Assembly: GCF_042477335.2 (NCBI RefSeq)
Contig: NC_091249.1
Coordinates: 14,982,501 to 15,046,500, forward strand
Direction of reading: 5' to 3'
From: Ovis canadensis
Lineage: Eukaryota > Chordata > Mammalia > Artiodactyla > Bovidae
DNA: 64,000 nucleotides
The notes under the pieces were generated by a model. It saw only the letters and a program-made list of their open reading frames with translations. It did no database searches and was not told where the DNA came from. The number at the start of each line of letters is the position of its first letter. The stretch's first letter is position 1. Shown here in pieces: positions 20,689-32,620 of the stretch. A program made the position numbers and the translations under genes.

Positions 20689-22784
20689 GAGAACGATCTA
20701 ACTTGGGCTAGCAACCCAGACTGTGGGATAGCTACCACGCGAAAAGCTCGAACATAAGACACCGCCAGGACTGAGCACAGAACAAAGGACGGAACGGAAA
20801 AAGCCGGCTGCAGACCATTCCCCGCTGGGGACAGGCAGCCAGAGCCGTAAGGACTGGAAAGGGTCAATTGCAGACCTGGAGAGACTTTACTTACCTAACT
20901 GCAAGCAGGCTCCTTTGCTAAGACTTCTGGGGGTGCTGGACAGTCACAGTCTGCCTCACGGGGTGCGACAGCGGTCCACCCAGAGAGCTGAGCGGCAGCG
21001 GCGGAAAAGGTGACAAGCCGCGGCGATCGCACTCGCCAAACTCCTGAGCTACTCGGACCTGGGAAGGGCACAAAGCGCAGTCCCAGCCACATTTGTGCCC
21101 CTGAGGGCTATCTGAGCGCCGAACCTGAGCGGCTTGGACCGGGGAAGTGCACGCAGCCTAGGGCCGGCCCCAGACGGTTCCTGGCTGAGCATCGTAGAGC
21201 CGGAGCAGTTTGTGTGCCGTGAGAAAGGACAGGTCAAGCAGGGCAGAGATACTGTGTACACACAACAGTGCTAATTGTTTGCAGCATCCCCCCTCCCCAC
21301 AGCGCGACTGAACTAGTGAGCCTAAAAAACCAGCAAACAGAAGAAGTTAAACAGAGGGAACCACCTTGGAAGTGAGCCCACACGGCCCATAACATCAGAG
21401 AAGAGCCAGATTTATTTTTAATATTTTTAAAATCATTCCTTTTTTTTTTTTTTTTGCTTTTTGCTTTTTTTTCTTTTTTTTTTCCTAGCTTTTTAAAAAT
21501 TGTTACATCTTCTATTTCTCCTCTAATTTTTATTTCTATAACCTAGTATTACTATTTAAAAAAAAAAAAAGACTTTTTTTTTTAAGGCAAACACCATATA
21601 TACTTTTTGGATGGTTGTTGGTGTTTTGTTTTGTTTTGTTTTGTTTGTTTGTTTTTTAATAATTCTTTTTTTTCTTTCTTCCTTTTTCCTTCTGCTTTTC
21701 TTTAATATTGTATCTTTGAAAATCCAACCTCTACTCCAGATTTTTAATCTTTGCTCTTAGGTTTATGTTGTCAATTTTGTACATTTAAAGACCCAAACTT
21801 CACTACCCAAGTTTACCTGAGAGTGAGATTACTGGCTTGACCACTCTCTCCTCCTCTGGACTCTCCTTTTTCTCCACCAGGTGGCCTCTGTCTCTTTTCT
21901 CCCCCATCTCTTCTCTATCCAACTCTGTGAATCTCTGTGTGTTCCAGATGGTAGAGAACACCTAAGGAACTGGTTACTGGCAGGATTTGTCTCTCTCCTA
22001 CTCATTCCTCTCTCTTATCCTCCTGGTCACCTCTGTCTACTTCCTCCCTCTCCTATTCCCCGTATAACTCTGTAAATACCTCTGAGTGGTTCAGACTATA
22101 GAGTGCACATAAGGAAGTGACTACTGGCTAGCTTGCTCTCTCCTCTCTTGATCTCACCGCATCTCATTCCAGTTACCTCTAACTACCCCCTCCATCTTCT
22201 CCTCTCCTTGTAATTCAGTGAACCACTCTGAGTGTCCCTCAATGTGGAGAAACTTTTCATCTTTAACCTAGATGTTTTATCATCGGTGCTGTATAGATGG
22301 AGAAGTCTAGAGGCTACTGTAAAAATAAAACTGAAAACCAGAGCAGGAAGCTTAAATCCAAAGCCTGAAAACATTAGAGAACTCTTGAATTCAGGGAACA
22401 TTAAGCAATAGGAGCTCATCAAATGCCCTCATACCTACACCGAAACCAAGCTCCACCCAAGGACCAACAAGTTCCAAAACAAGACATACCACGCAAATTC
22501 TCCAGCAACACAGGAACACTCCCCTAAGCCTCAATATACAGGCAGCTCAAAATTATCCCAAAACCTTTGATGTCTCATAACCCATTACGGGTCACTCCAC
22601 TGCACTCCAGAGAGAAGAAACCCAGCTCCACCCACCAAAACTCCAACACAAGCCTCCCTAACCAGGAAACCTTGACAAGCCACTGATAGAACCCCACCCA
22701 AAGTGAGGAAGCTCCATAATAAAGAGAACTCCACAAATTACCAGAATATAAAAAGGCCACCCCAAATGCAGCAATATAACCAAG
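20689..22784 (+). promoter_or_regulatory. LINE-1 5'UTR (internal promoter region)
   Basis: About 2.1 kb upstream of ORF1. The first 650 bp are GC-rich with CpGs (for example gccgcggcgatcgcactcgcc near 21018). T-rich and pyrimidine-rich stretches follow at 21420-21720, then C/T-rich sequence to 22230. L1 5'UTRs carry the internal polymerase II promoter. The GC-rich start followed by ORF1 fits that role, but specific factor sites were not resolved. Confidence 0.75.
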
Positions 22785-23711
22785 ATGAACAGACAGAGGA
22801 ATACTCAGCAGGTAAAGGAACAGGAGAGTTGCCCACCAAACCAAACAAAAGAGGGAGAAGTAGGGAATCTACCAGAGAAGGAATTCCGAATATTGATAGT
22901 GAAAATGATCCAAAATCTTGAAATCAAAATGGAAACACAGATAAATAGCCTAGAGACAAGGATTGAGAAGATGCAAGAAAGGCTTAACAAGGACCTAGAA
23001 GAAATAAAAAAGAGTCAAAATATAATGAATAACGCAATAAATGAGATCAGAAACACTCTGGAGGCAACAAATAGTAGAATAACAGAGGCAGAGGATAGGA
23101 TTAGTGAAATAGAAGATAGAATGGTAGAAATAAATGAATCAGAGAGGAAACAAGAAAAACGAATTAAAAGAAACGAGGACAATCTCAGAGACCTCCAGGA
23201 CAATATGAAACGCTCCAACATTCGAATTATAGGAGTCCCAGAAGAAGAAGACAGAAAGAAAGATCATGAGAAAATCCTTGAGGAGATAATAGTGGAAAAC
23301 TTCCCTAAAATGGGGAAGGAAATAATCACCCAAGTCCAAGAAACACAGAGAGTTCCAAATAGGATAAACCCAAGGCAAAACACCCCAAGACACATATTAA
23401 TCAAATTAACAAAGATCAAACACAAAGAACAAATATTAAAAGCAGCAAGGGAAAAACAACAAATAACACACAAGGGGACTCCCATAAGGATAACAGCTGA
23501 TCTTTCAATAGAAACTCTTCAGGCCAGGAGGGAATGGCAAGACATACTTAAAGTGATGAAAGACAATAACCTACAGCCCAGATTACTGTACCCAGCAAGG
23601 ATCTCATTCAAATACGAAGGAGAAATCAAAAGCTTTACAGACAAGCAAAAGCTGAGAGAATTCAGCACCACCAAACCAGCTCTCCAACAAATTCTAAAGG
23701 ATATCCTTTAG
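22785..23711 (+). CDS. LINE-1 ORF1 protein (intact)
   Basis: This open frame of 308 codons encodes the L1 RNA-binding chaperone that coats L1 RNA in cytoplasmic particles and is needed for retrotransposition. Residues about 45-135 are heptad-rich and highly charged (coiled coil, for example SRITEAEDRISEIEDRM), which mediates trimer formation in this family. RNIRIIGVPEE-like sequence at residues 145-155 marks the RRM domain. LYPARISF at 268-275 lies in the C-terminal domain. Length is a little below the roughly 340 residues of the human protein. The ATG at 22785 was chosen because it opens the longest frame; an in-frame ATG follows at residue 41. ORF2 starts 51 bp downstream. No lesion is visible. 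Confidence 0.9.
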   Translation: MNRQRNTQQVKEQESCPPNQTKEGEVGNLPEKEFRILIVKMIQNLEIKMETQINSLETRIEKMQERLNKDLEEIKKSQNIMNNAINEIRNTLEATNSRITEAEDRISEIEDRMVEINESERKQEKRIKRNEDNLRDLQDNMKRSNIRIIGVPEEEDRKKDHEKILEEIIVENFPKMGKEIITQVQETQRVPNRINPRQNTPRHILIKLTKIKHKEQILKAAREKQQITHKGTPIRITADLSIETLQARREWQDILKVMKDNNLQPRLLYPARISFKYEGEIKSFTDKQKLREFSTTKPALQQILKDIL

Positions 23712-23762
23712 ATAGGAAACACGAAAAGGGTGTATAAACCCGAACCCAAAACAATAAAGTAA

Positions 23763-26700
23763 ATGGTAATGGGATCATACTTATCAATAATTACCAAAAA
23801 CGTAAATGGGTTGAACGCCCCAACCAAAAGACAAAGACTGGCCGAATGGATACAAAAACAAGACCCCTCTATATGCTGCTTACAAGAGACCCACCTCAAA
23901 ACAAGGGACACACACAGACTGAAAGTGAAGGGCTGGAAAAAGATATACCACGCAAATAGAGACCAAAAGAAAGCAGGAGTGGCAATACTCATATCCGATA
24001 AAATAGACTTTAAAACAAAGGCTGTGAAAAGAGACAAAGAAGGCCACTACATAATGATCAAAGGAACAATCCAAGAAGAAGATATAACAATTATAAATAT
24101 ATATGCACCCAATATAGGAGCACCACAATATGTAAGACAAATGCTAACAAGTATGAAAGGGGAAATCAACAATAACACAATAATAGTGGGAGACTTTAAT
24201 TCCCCACTCACACCTATGGACAGATCAACTAAACAGAAAATTAACAAAGAAACGCAAACTTTAAATGATACATTAGATCAGTTAGACCTAATTGATATCT
24301 ATAGGACATTTCACCCCAAAACAATGAATTTCACCTTTTTTTCAAGTGCTCATGGAACCTTCTCCAGGATAGATCACATCCTGGGCCATAAATCTAAACT
24401 TGATAAATTCAAAAAAATCGAAATCATTCCAAGCATCTTTTCTGACCATAATGCATTAAGATTAGATCTCAATTACAGGAGAAAAACTATTAAAAATTCC
24501 AACACATGGAGGATGAACAACACACTTCTGAATAACCAACAAATCACAGAAGAAATCAAAAAAGAAATCAAAATATGCATAGAAACTAATGAAAATGAAA
24601 ACACAACAACCCAAAACCTGTGGGACACTATAAAAGCAGTGCTAAGAGGAAAGTTCATAGCAATACAGGCATACCTCAAGAAACAAGAAAAAAGTCAAAT
24701 AAATAACCTAACTCTACAACTAAAGCAACTAGAAAAGGAAGAGTTGGAGAACCCCAGAGTTAGTAGAAGGAAAGAAATCTTAAAAATTAGGGCAGAAATA
24801 AATGCAAAAGAAACAAAAGAGACCATAGCAAAAATCAACAAAGCCAAAAGCTGGTTCTTTGAAAGGATAAATAAAATTGACAAACCATTAGCCAGACTCA
24901 TCAAGAAGCAAAGAGAGAAAAATCAAATCAATAAAATTAGAAATGAAAATGGAGAGATCACAACAGACAACACAGAAATACAAAGGATCATAAGAGACTA
25001 CTATCAGCAGTTGTATGCCAATAAAATGGACAACGTGGAAGAAATGGCAAATTCTTAGAAAAGTACAATTTTCCAAAACTGAACCAGGAGGAAATAGAAA
25101 ATCTTAACAGACCCATCACAAGCATGGAAATTGAAACTGTAATCAGAAATCTTCCAGCAAACAAAAGCCCAGGTCCAGACGGCTTCACAGCTGAATTCTA
25201 CCAAAAATTTCGAGAAGAGCTAACACCTATCCTCCTCAAACTCTTCCAGAAAATTGCAGAGGAAGGTAAACTTCCAAACTCATTCTATGAGGCCACAATC
25301 ACCCTAATACCAAAACCTGACAAAGATGTCACAAAAAAAGAAAACTACAGGCCAATATCACTGTCGAACATAGATGCAAAAATCCTCAACAAAATTCTAG
25401 CAATCAGGATCCAACAACACATTAAAAAGATCATACACCATGACCAAGTGGGCTTTATCCCAGGGATGCAAGGATTCTTCAATATCCGCAAATCAATCAA
25501 TGTAATTCACCACATTGACAAATTGAAAAATAAAAACCATATGATTATCTCAATAGATGCAGAGAAGGCCTTTGACAAAATTCTACATCCATTTATGATA
25601 AAAACTCTCCAGAAAGCAGGAATAGAAGGAACATACCTCAACATAATAAAAGCTATCTATGACAAACCCACAGCAAACATTATCCTCAATGGTGAAAAAT
25701 TGAAAGCATTTCCCCTAAAGTCAGGAACAAGACAAGGGTGTCCACTTTCACCGCTACTATTCAACATAGTTCTGGAAGTTTTGGCCACAGCAATCAGAGC
25801 AGAAAAAGAAATAAAAGGAATCCAAATTGGACAAGAAGAAGTAAAACTCTCACTGTTTGCAGATGACATGATCCTCTACATGGAAAACCCTGAAGACTCC
25901 ACCAGAAAATTACTAGAGATCATCAATGAATATAGTAAAGTTGCAGGATATAAAATCAACACACAGAAATCCCTTGCATTCCTATACACGAATAATGAGA
26001 AAGTAGAAAAAGAAATTAAGGAAACAATTCCATTCACCATTGCAACGAAAAGAGTAAAATACTTAGGAATATATCTACCTAAAGAAACTAAAGACCTATA
26101 TATAGAAAACTATAAAACACTGATGAAAGAAATCAAAGAGGACACTAATAGATGGAGAAATATACCATGTTCATGGATCGGAAGAATCAATATAGTGAAA
26201 ATGAGTATACTACCCAAAGCAATTTACAAATTCAATGCAATCCCTATCAAGCTATCAGCCACATTTTTCACAGAACTAGAACAAATCATTTCAAGATTTG
26301 TATGGAAATACAAAAAACCTCGAATAGCCAAAGCAATCTTGAGAAAGAAGAATGGAACTGGAGGAATGAACTTGCCTGACTTCAGGCTCTAGTACAAAGC
26401 CACAGTCATCAAGACAGTATGGTACTGGCACAAAGACAGACATATAGATAAATGGAACAAAATAGAAAGCCCAGAGATAAATCCACACACATATGGACAC
26501 CTTATCTTTGACAAAGGAGGCAAGAATATACAATGGAGTAAAGACAATCTCTTTAACAAGTGGTGCTGGGAAAACTGGTCAACCACTTGTAAAAGAATGA
26601 AACTAGATCACTTCCTAACACCGCACACAAAAATAAACTCAAAATGGATTGAAGATCTAAATGTAAGATCAGAAACTATAAAACTCCTAGAGGAGAACAT

Positions 26701-27580
26701 AGGCAAAACACTCTCAGACATAAATCACAGCAGGATCCTCTATGATCCACCTCCCAGAATTCTGGAAATAAAAGCAAAAATAAACAAATGGGATCTAATT
26801 AAAATTAAAAGCTTCTGCACAACAAAGGAAAATATAAGCAAGGTGAAAAGACAGCCTTCGGAATGGGAGAAAATAATAGCAAATGAAGCAACTGGCAAAC
26901 AACTAATCTCAAAAATATACAACCAACTTATGCAGCTCAACTCCAGAAAAATAAACGACCCAATCAAAAAATGGGCCAAAGAACTAAATAGACATTTCTC
27001 CAAAGAAGACATACGGATGGCTAACAAACACATGAAAAGATGCTCAACATCACTCATTATTAGAGAAATGCAAATCAAAACCACAATGAGGTACCACTTC
27101 ACACCAGTCAGAATGGCTGCGATCCAAAAATCTGCAAGCAATAAATGCTGGAGAGGCTGTGGAGAAAAGGGAACCCTCCTACACTGTTGGTGGGAATGCA
27201 AACTAGTACAGCCACTATGGAGAACAGTGTGGAGATTCCTTAAAAAATTGCAAATAGAACTCCCTTATGACCCAGCAATCCCACTTCTGGGCATACACAC
27301 CGAGGAAACCAGAATTGAAAGAGACACATGTACCCCAATGTTCATCGCAGCACTGTTTATAATAGCCAGGACATGGAAACAACCTAGATGTCCATCAGCA
27401 GATGAATGGATAAGAAAGCTGTGGTACATATACACAATGGAGTATTACTCAGCCGTTAAAAAGAATTCATTTGAATCAGTTCTGATGAGATGGATGAAAC
27501 TGGAGCCAATTATACAGAGTGAAGTAAGCCAGAAAGAAAAACACCAATACAGTATACTAACAAATATATATGGAATTTAG
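23763..27580 (+). pseudogene. LINE-1 ORF2 (endonuclease-reverse transcriptase), two lesions
   Basis: Apart from two lesions the frame spans the full family length (about 1,270 codons; human ORF2p is 1,275). The endonuclease segment (23763-25058) shows the expected active-site residues: N15, E42 (QETH), Y114 (IYAPN), D144 and N146 (GDFN), D204 (RIDHIL), D228 and H229 (SDHN). A missing base near 25047/25048 shifts the frame into a stop at 25056-25058. The RT segment continues from 25124 with [13 protein letters not shown] and the catalytic FADD at 25856-25867. A nonsense codon TAG lies at 26390-26392, where other copies have tyrosine. The same frame then reopens to the natural stop at 27580 and includes the Cys/His-rich motif near 27146-27198. 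It is inactive as read here; an assembly error at either site cannot be excluded. Confidence 0.9.
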
Positions 27581-27942
27581 GAAGATGGCAATGACGACCC
27601 TGTATGCAAGTCAGGAAAAAAGACACAGATGGGTATAACGGACTTTTGGTCTCAGAGGGAGAGGGAGAGGGTGGGATGATTTGGGAGAATGGGAATTCTA
27701 ACATGTATACTATCATGTAAGAATTGAATCGCCAGTCCATGTCTGACGTAGGGTGCAGCATGCTTGGGGCTGGTACATGGGGATGACCCAGAGAGATGTT
27801 GTGGGGAGGGAGGTGGGAGGGGGGGTCATGTTTGGGAACGCATGTAAGAATTAAAGATTTTAAAATTAAAAAAAAAATAAAATAAAAAAAAATAAAAAAT
27901 AAAAAAAAAAATAAAAAAAATAAAAAAAAATAAAAAAAAAAA

Positions 27943-28531
27943 GAAAGAGACACATGTACCCCAATGTTCATTGCAGCACTGTTTATAATAGCCAGGACAT
28001 GGAAACAACCTAGATGTCCATAAGCAGATGAATGGATAAGAAAGCTGTGGTACATATACACAATGGAGTATTACTCAGCCGTTAAAAAGAATTCATTTGA
28101 ATCAGTTCTGATGAGATGGATGAAACTGGAGCCGATTATACAGAGTGAAGTAAGCCAGAAAGAAAAACACCAATACAGTATACTAACACATATATATGGA
28201 ATTTAGGAAGATGGCAATGACGACCCTGTATGCAAGACAGGGAAAGAGACACAGATGTGTATAACGGACTTTTGGACTCAGAGGGAGAGGGAGAGGGTGG
28301 GATGATTTGGGAGAATGACATTCTAACATGTATACTATCATGTAAGTATTGAATCGCCAGTCTATGTCTGACGCAGGATGCAGCATGCTTGGGGCTGGTG
28401 CATGGGGATGACCCAGAGAGATCTTATGGGGAGGGAGGTGGGAGGGGGGTTCATGTTTGGGAACGCATGTAAGAATTAAAGATTTTAAAATTTAAAAAAT
28501 AAAAAACTAAAAAAAAAAAAAAAAAAAAAAG
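27943..28531 (+). mobile_element. Second LINE-1 3' tail within the same TSDs
   Basis: Begins at gaaagagacacatgtacc, equivalent to position 27317 of the upstream L1, directly after its A-rich tail. It repeats the ORF2 C-terminus and 3'UTR and ends in its own poly-A tract (28510-28530). The TSD copy acagaatatct follows at 28532. It differs from the upstream copy by only scattered substitutions and small indels. Confidence 0.9.
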
Positions 28532-28542
28532 ACAGAATATCT

Positions 28543-28900
28543 CACCCAGAAACACATTGCCCAGAACTCATTCTTTCTGGCTAAACTTGTACTGAAGTTA
28601 TCTCAGGATGTACACCTTGGGAAAGGGTCTAATGGAACTCTCACAACCTTGAAGTATTCCATCTGTTCTCAGCAGCCAGTTTGAAAAGTACATAATTCCC
28701 TGCTTAAAATAGTGAGGTGGGGTACTCTCCTACTCCCTTCCAGTGCCTTTTGCTGGAGGCTTTCTCTATACTTTTCACTCTAATTAAACTTTGTTACACA
28801 AAGCTCTGAGTGACTGAGACCACATCTTTTGGGTCCTGGAGTGAAATTTTCTCCTGTAGAGACCATGAATACTGGCACTGTTCACCATAAGCTATCACTC
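28543..28900 (+). mobile_element. Possible ERV1-like LTR, right part
   Basis: Contains an attaaa signal near 28783, then a stretch (aaactttgttacacaaagctctgagtg…, ending near tttgggtcctggagtg) laid out like the R/U5 of class I LTRs. This is the continuation of 20092-20688 across the L1 insertion. The end of the LTR is not fixed. Confidence 0.5.
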
Positions 28901-30882
28901 TCATGTGAAAGAGAAAAAACAGGCAAAATAGAATACATAATGCAATGTTTCTGATAATAAACCTGAGGCCTCTGAGAATCTCACATACAGAAGTCCAGGT
29001 ATCATCTTCATAGGAGACCATGTCAAAGAGGCAGCAATGAAGACCCCTAACCCAGGCCAGCACTTGCCTCATCCAGGAGGGCCACTCCGTGATGCCAGGG
29101 TCTCTTAAGTTATGTTAGACACTCCCCTTGCACTTAAGCCTATGGAATTTGGCATGCGTCCCCTGAATCACCTATCATATCTTGAGGCCTGAGCTGAGGG
29201 AAAGTATCTGATCTCTGCTAGGGGAATGAGGAGTCTTGGCCACAGCCAACCCACTCAGTCCCCTGGTGCTGCCATCTCCTGATGCTCAGCATTGGCTATA
29301 AGAAACAAATGCTAGGTTTCAACCCTAAGCAACAAGGGCCATATTTTGCCTGCCCAGTGTCTGTCATTCCACAATCGGTGACTCTCACCCAGGACAGACT
29401 GCTATGGGAACTCCTCATCCACCATACCCATGAAGGGGCCCATAGGGGATGGTCTGGGGGGGGGGATCACTTTTTCTCTCCACCTAACACTAGGTTCCCC
29501 CTCCACCTGATCTTTCCTTGTCCCAATCCAGAACAATCTAGCCTTCCTCTGGCATAGCCTCATAGAGGCACTTCTGCTCCAGTGTTGGTGTCCCATCTTG
29601 CCTCAGCCTTCTGCTCTTCTTTATCTCTGACCCCTATTCTCTTAAACAGTTGAAGCTCTGCCCTGGCTTTCACTATTCCAGAATAGCAAACTAAATTGGA
29701 TTTGATAAAGTTTGTGATTGAGAAGATCAGTGGCTGGAAGTGGGATGGAGAGACAAGTGAAATCTGAGGAAAACAGAGGCAAGAGAGAAGTAATGCGTGT
29801 GCAGGACAATGAATTGGTATTTGTCCTCAACCTGTCCCATGTATCTGACTTGAACATTTATGTAGAGAGAGGGGTCAGAGGTTGACGTTGATAGTGTCAC
29901 TGAGAAAGGAGTTTTATGACGCTCTGGATACAAATACAGATGCTTCGGTAGCATGATACAGAGTGTGTTCCAGAAGGAGGAAGGTGCACTTCCCCCAAGC
30001 TTTGCATGGGAGGTGGAACTGCTTGTAGCTCCTTGAGAAGTGAAAGTTTGAGGAGCCTCCTGAGCCAGCATGTCAGCTGACACATGAACATTCTCATGAC
30101 AGCCAAGTGAAGTAGGAGGATTCTCTAAAGTGGGACAGATGCGATCAACAGAAGAGAAAACTAATCATAATAAGTGATAACATGAACCAAACACATAAGT
30201 CAGACACTACAGTTAGCACTTCAGATTGATTACTTTATTTAAGTATCAAAATGACTCTACATGGAATGTGATATTGCACTACAAGAAAAGAGTAAGCTTA
30301 GGTATTTGTGTTTGAAGATTGGAGCCTATGCAGATGAATCATGATGTCACTATTCTCAAGTCATTTGATTGTTTAGGGTCTTAGTTCCATCATCTGTAAA
30401 AGATAAAAATGGTTGTGACTGTGTGAAAAAGAATCAGTGGAATCATAAACAAAAAGTACTTGATATAACGCTCACTTATGATTATCTCCATTTCATCTGT
30501 AGGTAAACAGAGGATCAATATCTTTTCCAAGACACATACTGGAGTGTACAAGAGCCTACATTTGAGGTCAGGATGATGGACCCTGAAACCAGAACACAAA
30601 CTCTTATCCTTGGAACTGCACTTGCCCAATGGACTCAAAACTTAGTGTCTTCAGATGACCATGCCCTAATATAAAGGTGGTGAGGGGATTTATGTATCAA
30701 TCCCAACACTTTATACCTATCCTTATTATCTTTTAAAAGTAAGTGCCAACAAAAATCATTGAAGATGAAAAAAGATTAAGAGAGCTTATTCCCATATAAC
30801 CTCACTAAACGAACTACTGAAGAAAAATTTCAGCAAGAATAAAGGTAGATCTAGGGATTAGACCAGGAATGCAAGAAAAATA
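28901..30882. other. Unresolved sequence, no gene recognised
   Basis: Mixed-composition DNA without recognisable LINE, SINE or tandem structure. It has a poly-G run near 29457-29465. Short open frames exist on both strands (29282-29557 plus, 29727-30083 minus), but none has a recognisable domain, overlapping frames compete, and no splice structure is evident. It may contain an old ERV interior or unique sequence. Confidence 0.5.
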
Positions 30883-31345
30883 ATTATATAATATTATATT
30901 ATATGAATATATTATAATTATGTTATATAATTATATGTTTTATAATTATTATAATTATATACAATATATTATATAATATAATAACATTTTATAATTTTAT
31001 ATATTTATACATTATATAATCAAAGATAATATATTATTTCTATAATATATAATATATAATTATAATATGTAATATGTAATTTATATAATATATTTATATG
31101 TATAATTTATATAATATATAATATAATCATAATAATATTTTATTTTATAATTATATAATTATACATTAAACAATTATTATAATATTAAAATAGCTATATA
31201 ATTTCCTATTTTAAAAAGACAAGTGTATATAATTTATATTATATAATGTATAATCATATATTGTATAATTATTATATAATAATTTATATAATTATAATAA
31301 TATAAAAATAATTATATAATTAATTTCCTTATTTTAAAAAGACAA
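30883..31345. repeat. Long AT microsatellite / AT-rich minisatellite
   Basis: About 460 bp almost entirely of A and T, built from variants of tataattatataat. A short unit, ttttaaaaagacaagt, appears twice (near 31210 and 31333), which points to local duplication. The sequence could adopt alternative structures, but no function is evident. Confidence 0.85.
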
Positions 31346-31418
31346 GTATCTAAATTATAAGAAATACTGATACATGGGAATAATTGATGGATGTTTGGAC
31401 TGTGCTAGGACCATTGAG

Positions 31419-31638
31419 GGGCTTCCCAGGTGATGCTAGTGGTAAAGAACCCACCTGCCAATGCAGGAGACATGTGACATGGTTTGATCCCTGGGTCAGG
31501 AAGATCCCCTGGAGGAGGGCATCCCCACTCCAGTATTCTTGCCTGGAGAATCCCATGGACAGAGGATGCTGGCAGGCTATAGTCCATAGGGTCACAAAAA
31601 GTTAGACACAACCAAAGCAACTTAGCTTCCACACATGC
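31419..31638 (+). mobile_element. Bov-tA SINE with 12-bp TSD
   Basis: The tRNA-derived head (ggcttcccaggtgatgctag, with promoter-box-like ggtttgatccc) is followed by BovB-derived sequence and a BovB-like 3' end. Exact duplications aggaccattgag lie at 31407-31418 and 31639-31650. Insertion boundaries are therefore precise. Confidence 0.92.
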
Positions 31639-31650
31639 AGGACCATTGAG

Positions 31651-32518
31651 AAGAGAATACAACAGTGCAATAAATGTAACTTTCATTAGAAAAGCTATAA
31701 TGAGACTGATTTGGGGGTGGGGCTTTCAGAAGGGAGAGCAAGGTGGTCACCAAATCCTCTCCTCAAAAAGCAATGTTAAAATCACCAGCTCCATAATAGA
31801 CAGTGTTGTCTTACTTTTCCCCACTTATCCTTTCTAATGAAACTAAGTATCTTGGAAATTATTACACAGACAATAATAAAAGAACTCTGAAGGCTGGAAA
31901 AAAGAAATCAGACTGACTAGGGATCTCAGAACTTGAAGAATAATACAGGGTTTTCCTGTAGGGTTTTCTCTTTCTTTTCTTTCTTTGTATTATTATTATT
32001 ATTTGGTCTCACATATACCCAGGACTTGATACAGGGAGTTTTGAAACCTGGAACTACCAGATAGGTAAAAAACAAAACCCACCAACAGTAAAAAGGCTGA
32101 TCTTTTTGGCCAAAGGATAAGAAACAAGAAGCCAAACAGATTGAGTAAGAGTCCAAACCTGCATCCCCAGCTGAGTTACCAGCAAGCAGCGTCAACTGCC
32201 CACAAAAGCTCCAAATACCGACAGCAAAGCCATTGTCTCCCTGACTTCCACCAGCAGCATAAAGAAACACAGGAGCAACGGCTTTTGACTCACCTTCTTC
32301 CCTGTTCAACAGGTGATGGCCCACAGACACTAGACAAGCCAGGAAACACATTTATGTTCCCACATACAGCACCAGCAGGAATTGACAGAGATCCCAGAAG
32401 AATGAAGCAGATCAGAACAGCAGGAATATTTCCAGGGTTCAGGAAGCTAAACTGTCAAGTTCACAAAATAGGTCAACTTACAAGCTAAACCTAAACAGCA
32501 AAATTGCCTTCTAAGTAA
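31651..32518. other. Unresolved sequence, no gene recognised
   Basis: Contains a short T-rich/(TAT)n stretch near 31984-32004 and otherwise mixed-composition sequence. A 141-codon minus-strand frame (31926-32351) ends in a translated microsatellite (poly-Asn), has no recognisable domain and overlaps a 115-codon plus-strand frame. Neither is supported as a gene. Confidence 0.5.
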
Positions 32519-32620
32519 AAGACACTCATGGCAGATTCATTTTGATGTATGCCAAAACCAATACAATATTGTAAAGTAATTAGCCTCTAATTAAAATTAA
32601 TAAATTTATATTTAAAAAAT
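32519..32620 (+). mobile_element. LINE-1 3'-terminal fragment
   Basis: Short L1 3' end: atggcagattcattttgatg, then a segment reading accaatacaatattgtaaagt and an A/T-rich tail. Confidence 0.7.

Larger units (their letters stand above)
20689..27942 (+). mobile_element. Near-full-length young bovid LINE-1
   Basis: A complete L1 layout on the plus strand: 5'UTR (20689-22784), ORF1 (22785-23711), a 51-bp spacer, ORF2 (23763-27580), 3'UTR (27581-27865) and an A-rich tail (to 27942). The ORF2 frame is broken at only two sites, and ORF1 is fully open. Flanking 11-bp TSDs (20678-20688 and 28532-28542) enclose this element together with a second L1 tail. The low number of lesions implies recent insertion. 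Confidence 0.93.

Noticed and set aside
20505..20867. 120-codon minus-strand frame spanning the L1 5' junction
   Set aside because: It crosses the insertion boundary at 20688/20689, so it is a chance chimera of LTR-like sequence and L1 5'UTR.
27510..28061. 183-codon minus-strand frame rich in Phe
   Set aside because: It is the antisense of L1 3'UTR and a poly-A tail (poly-T gives poly-Phe).
29727..30083. 118-codon minus-strand frame, considered as a host exon
   Set aside because: No known family motif. Another minus-strand frame overlaps it, and no splice signals support it.
31926..32351. 141-codon minus-strand frame
   Set aside because: Its C-terminal part is a translated microsatellite, no domain is recognisable, and it overlaps an unrelated plus-strand frame of similar length.
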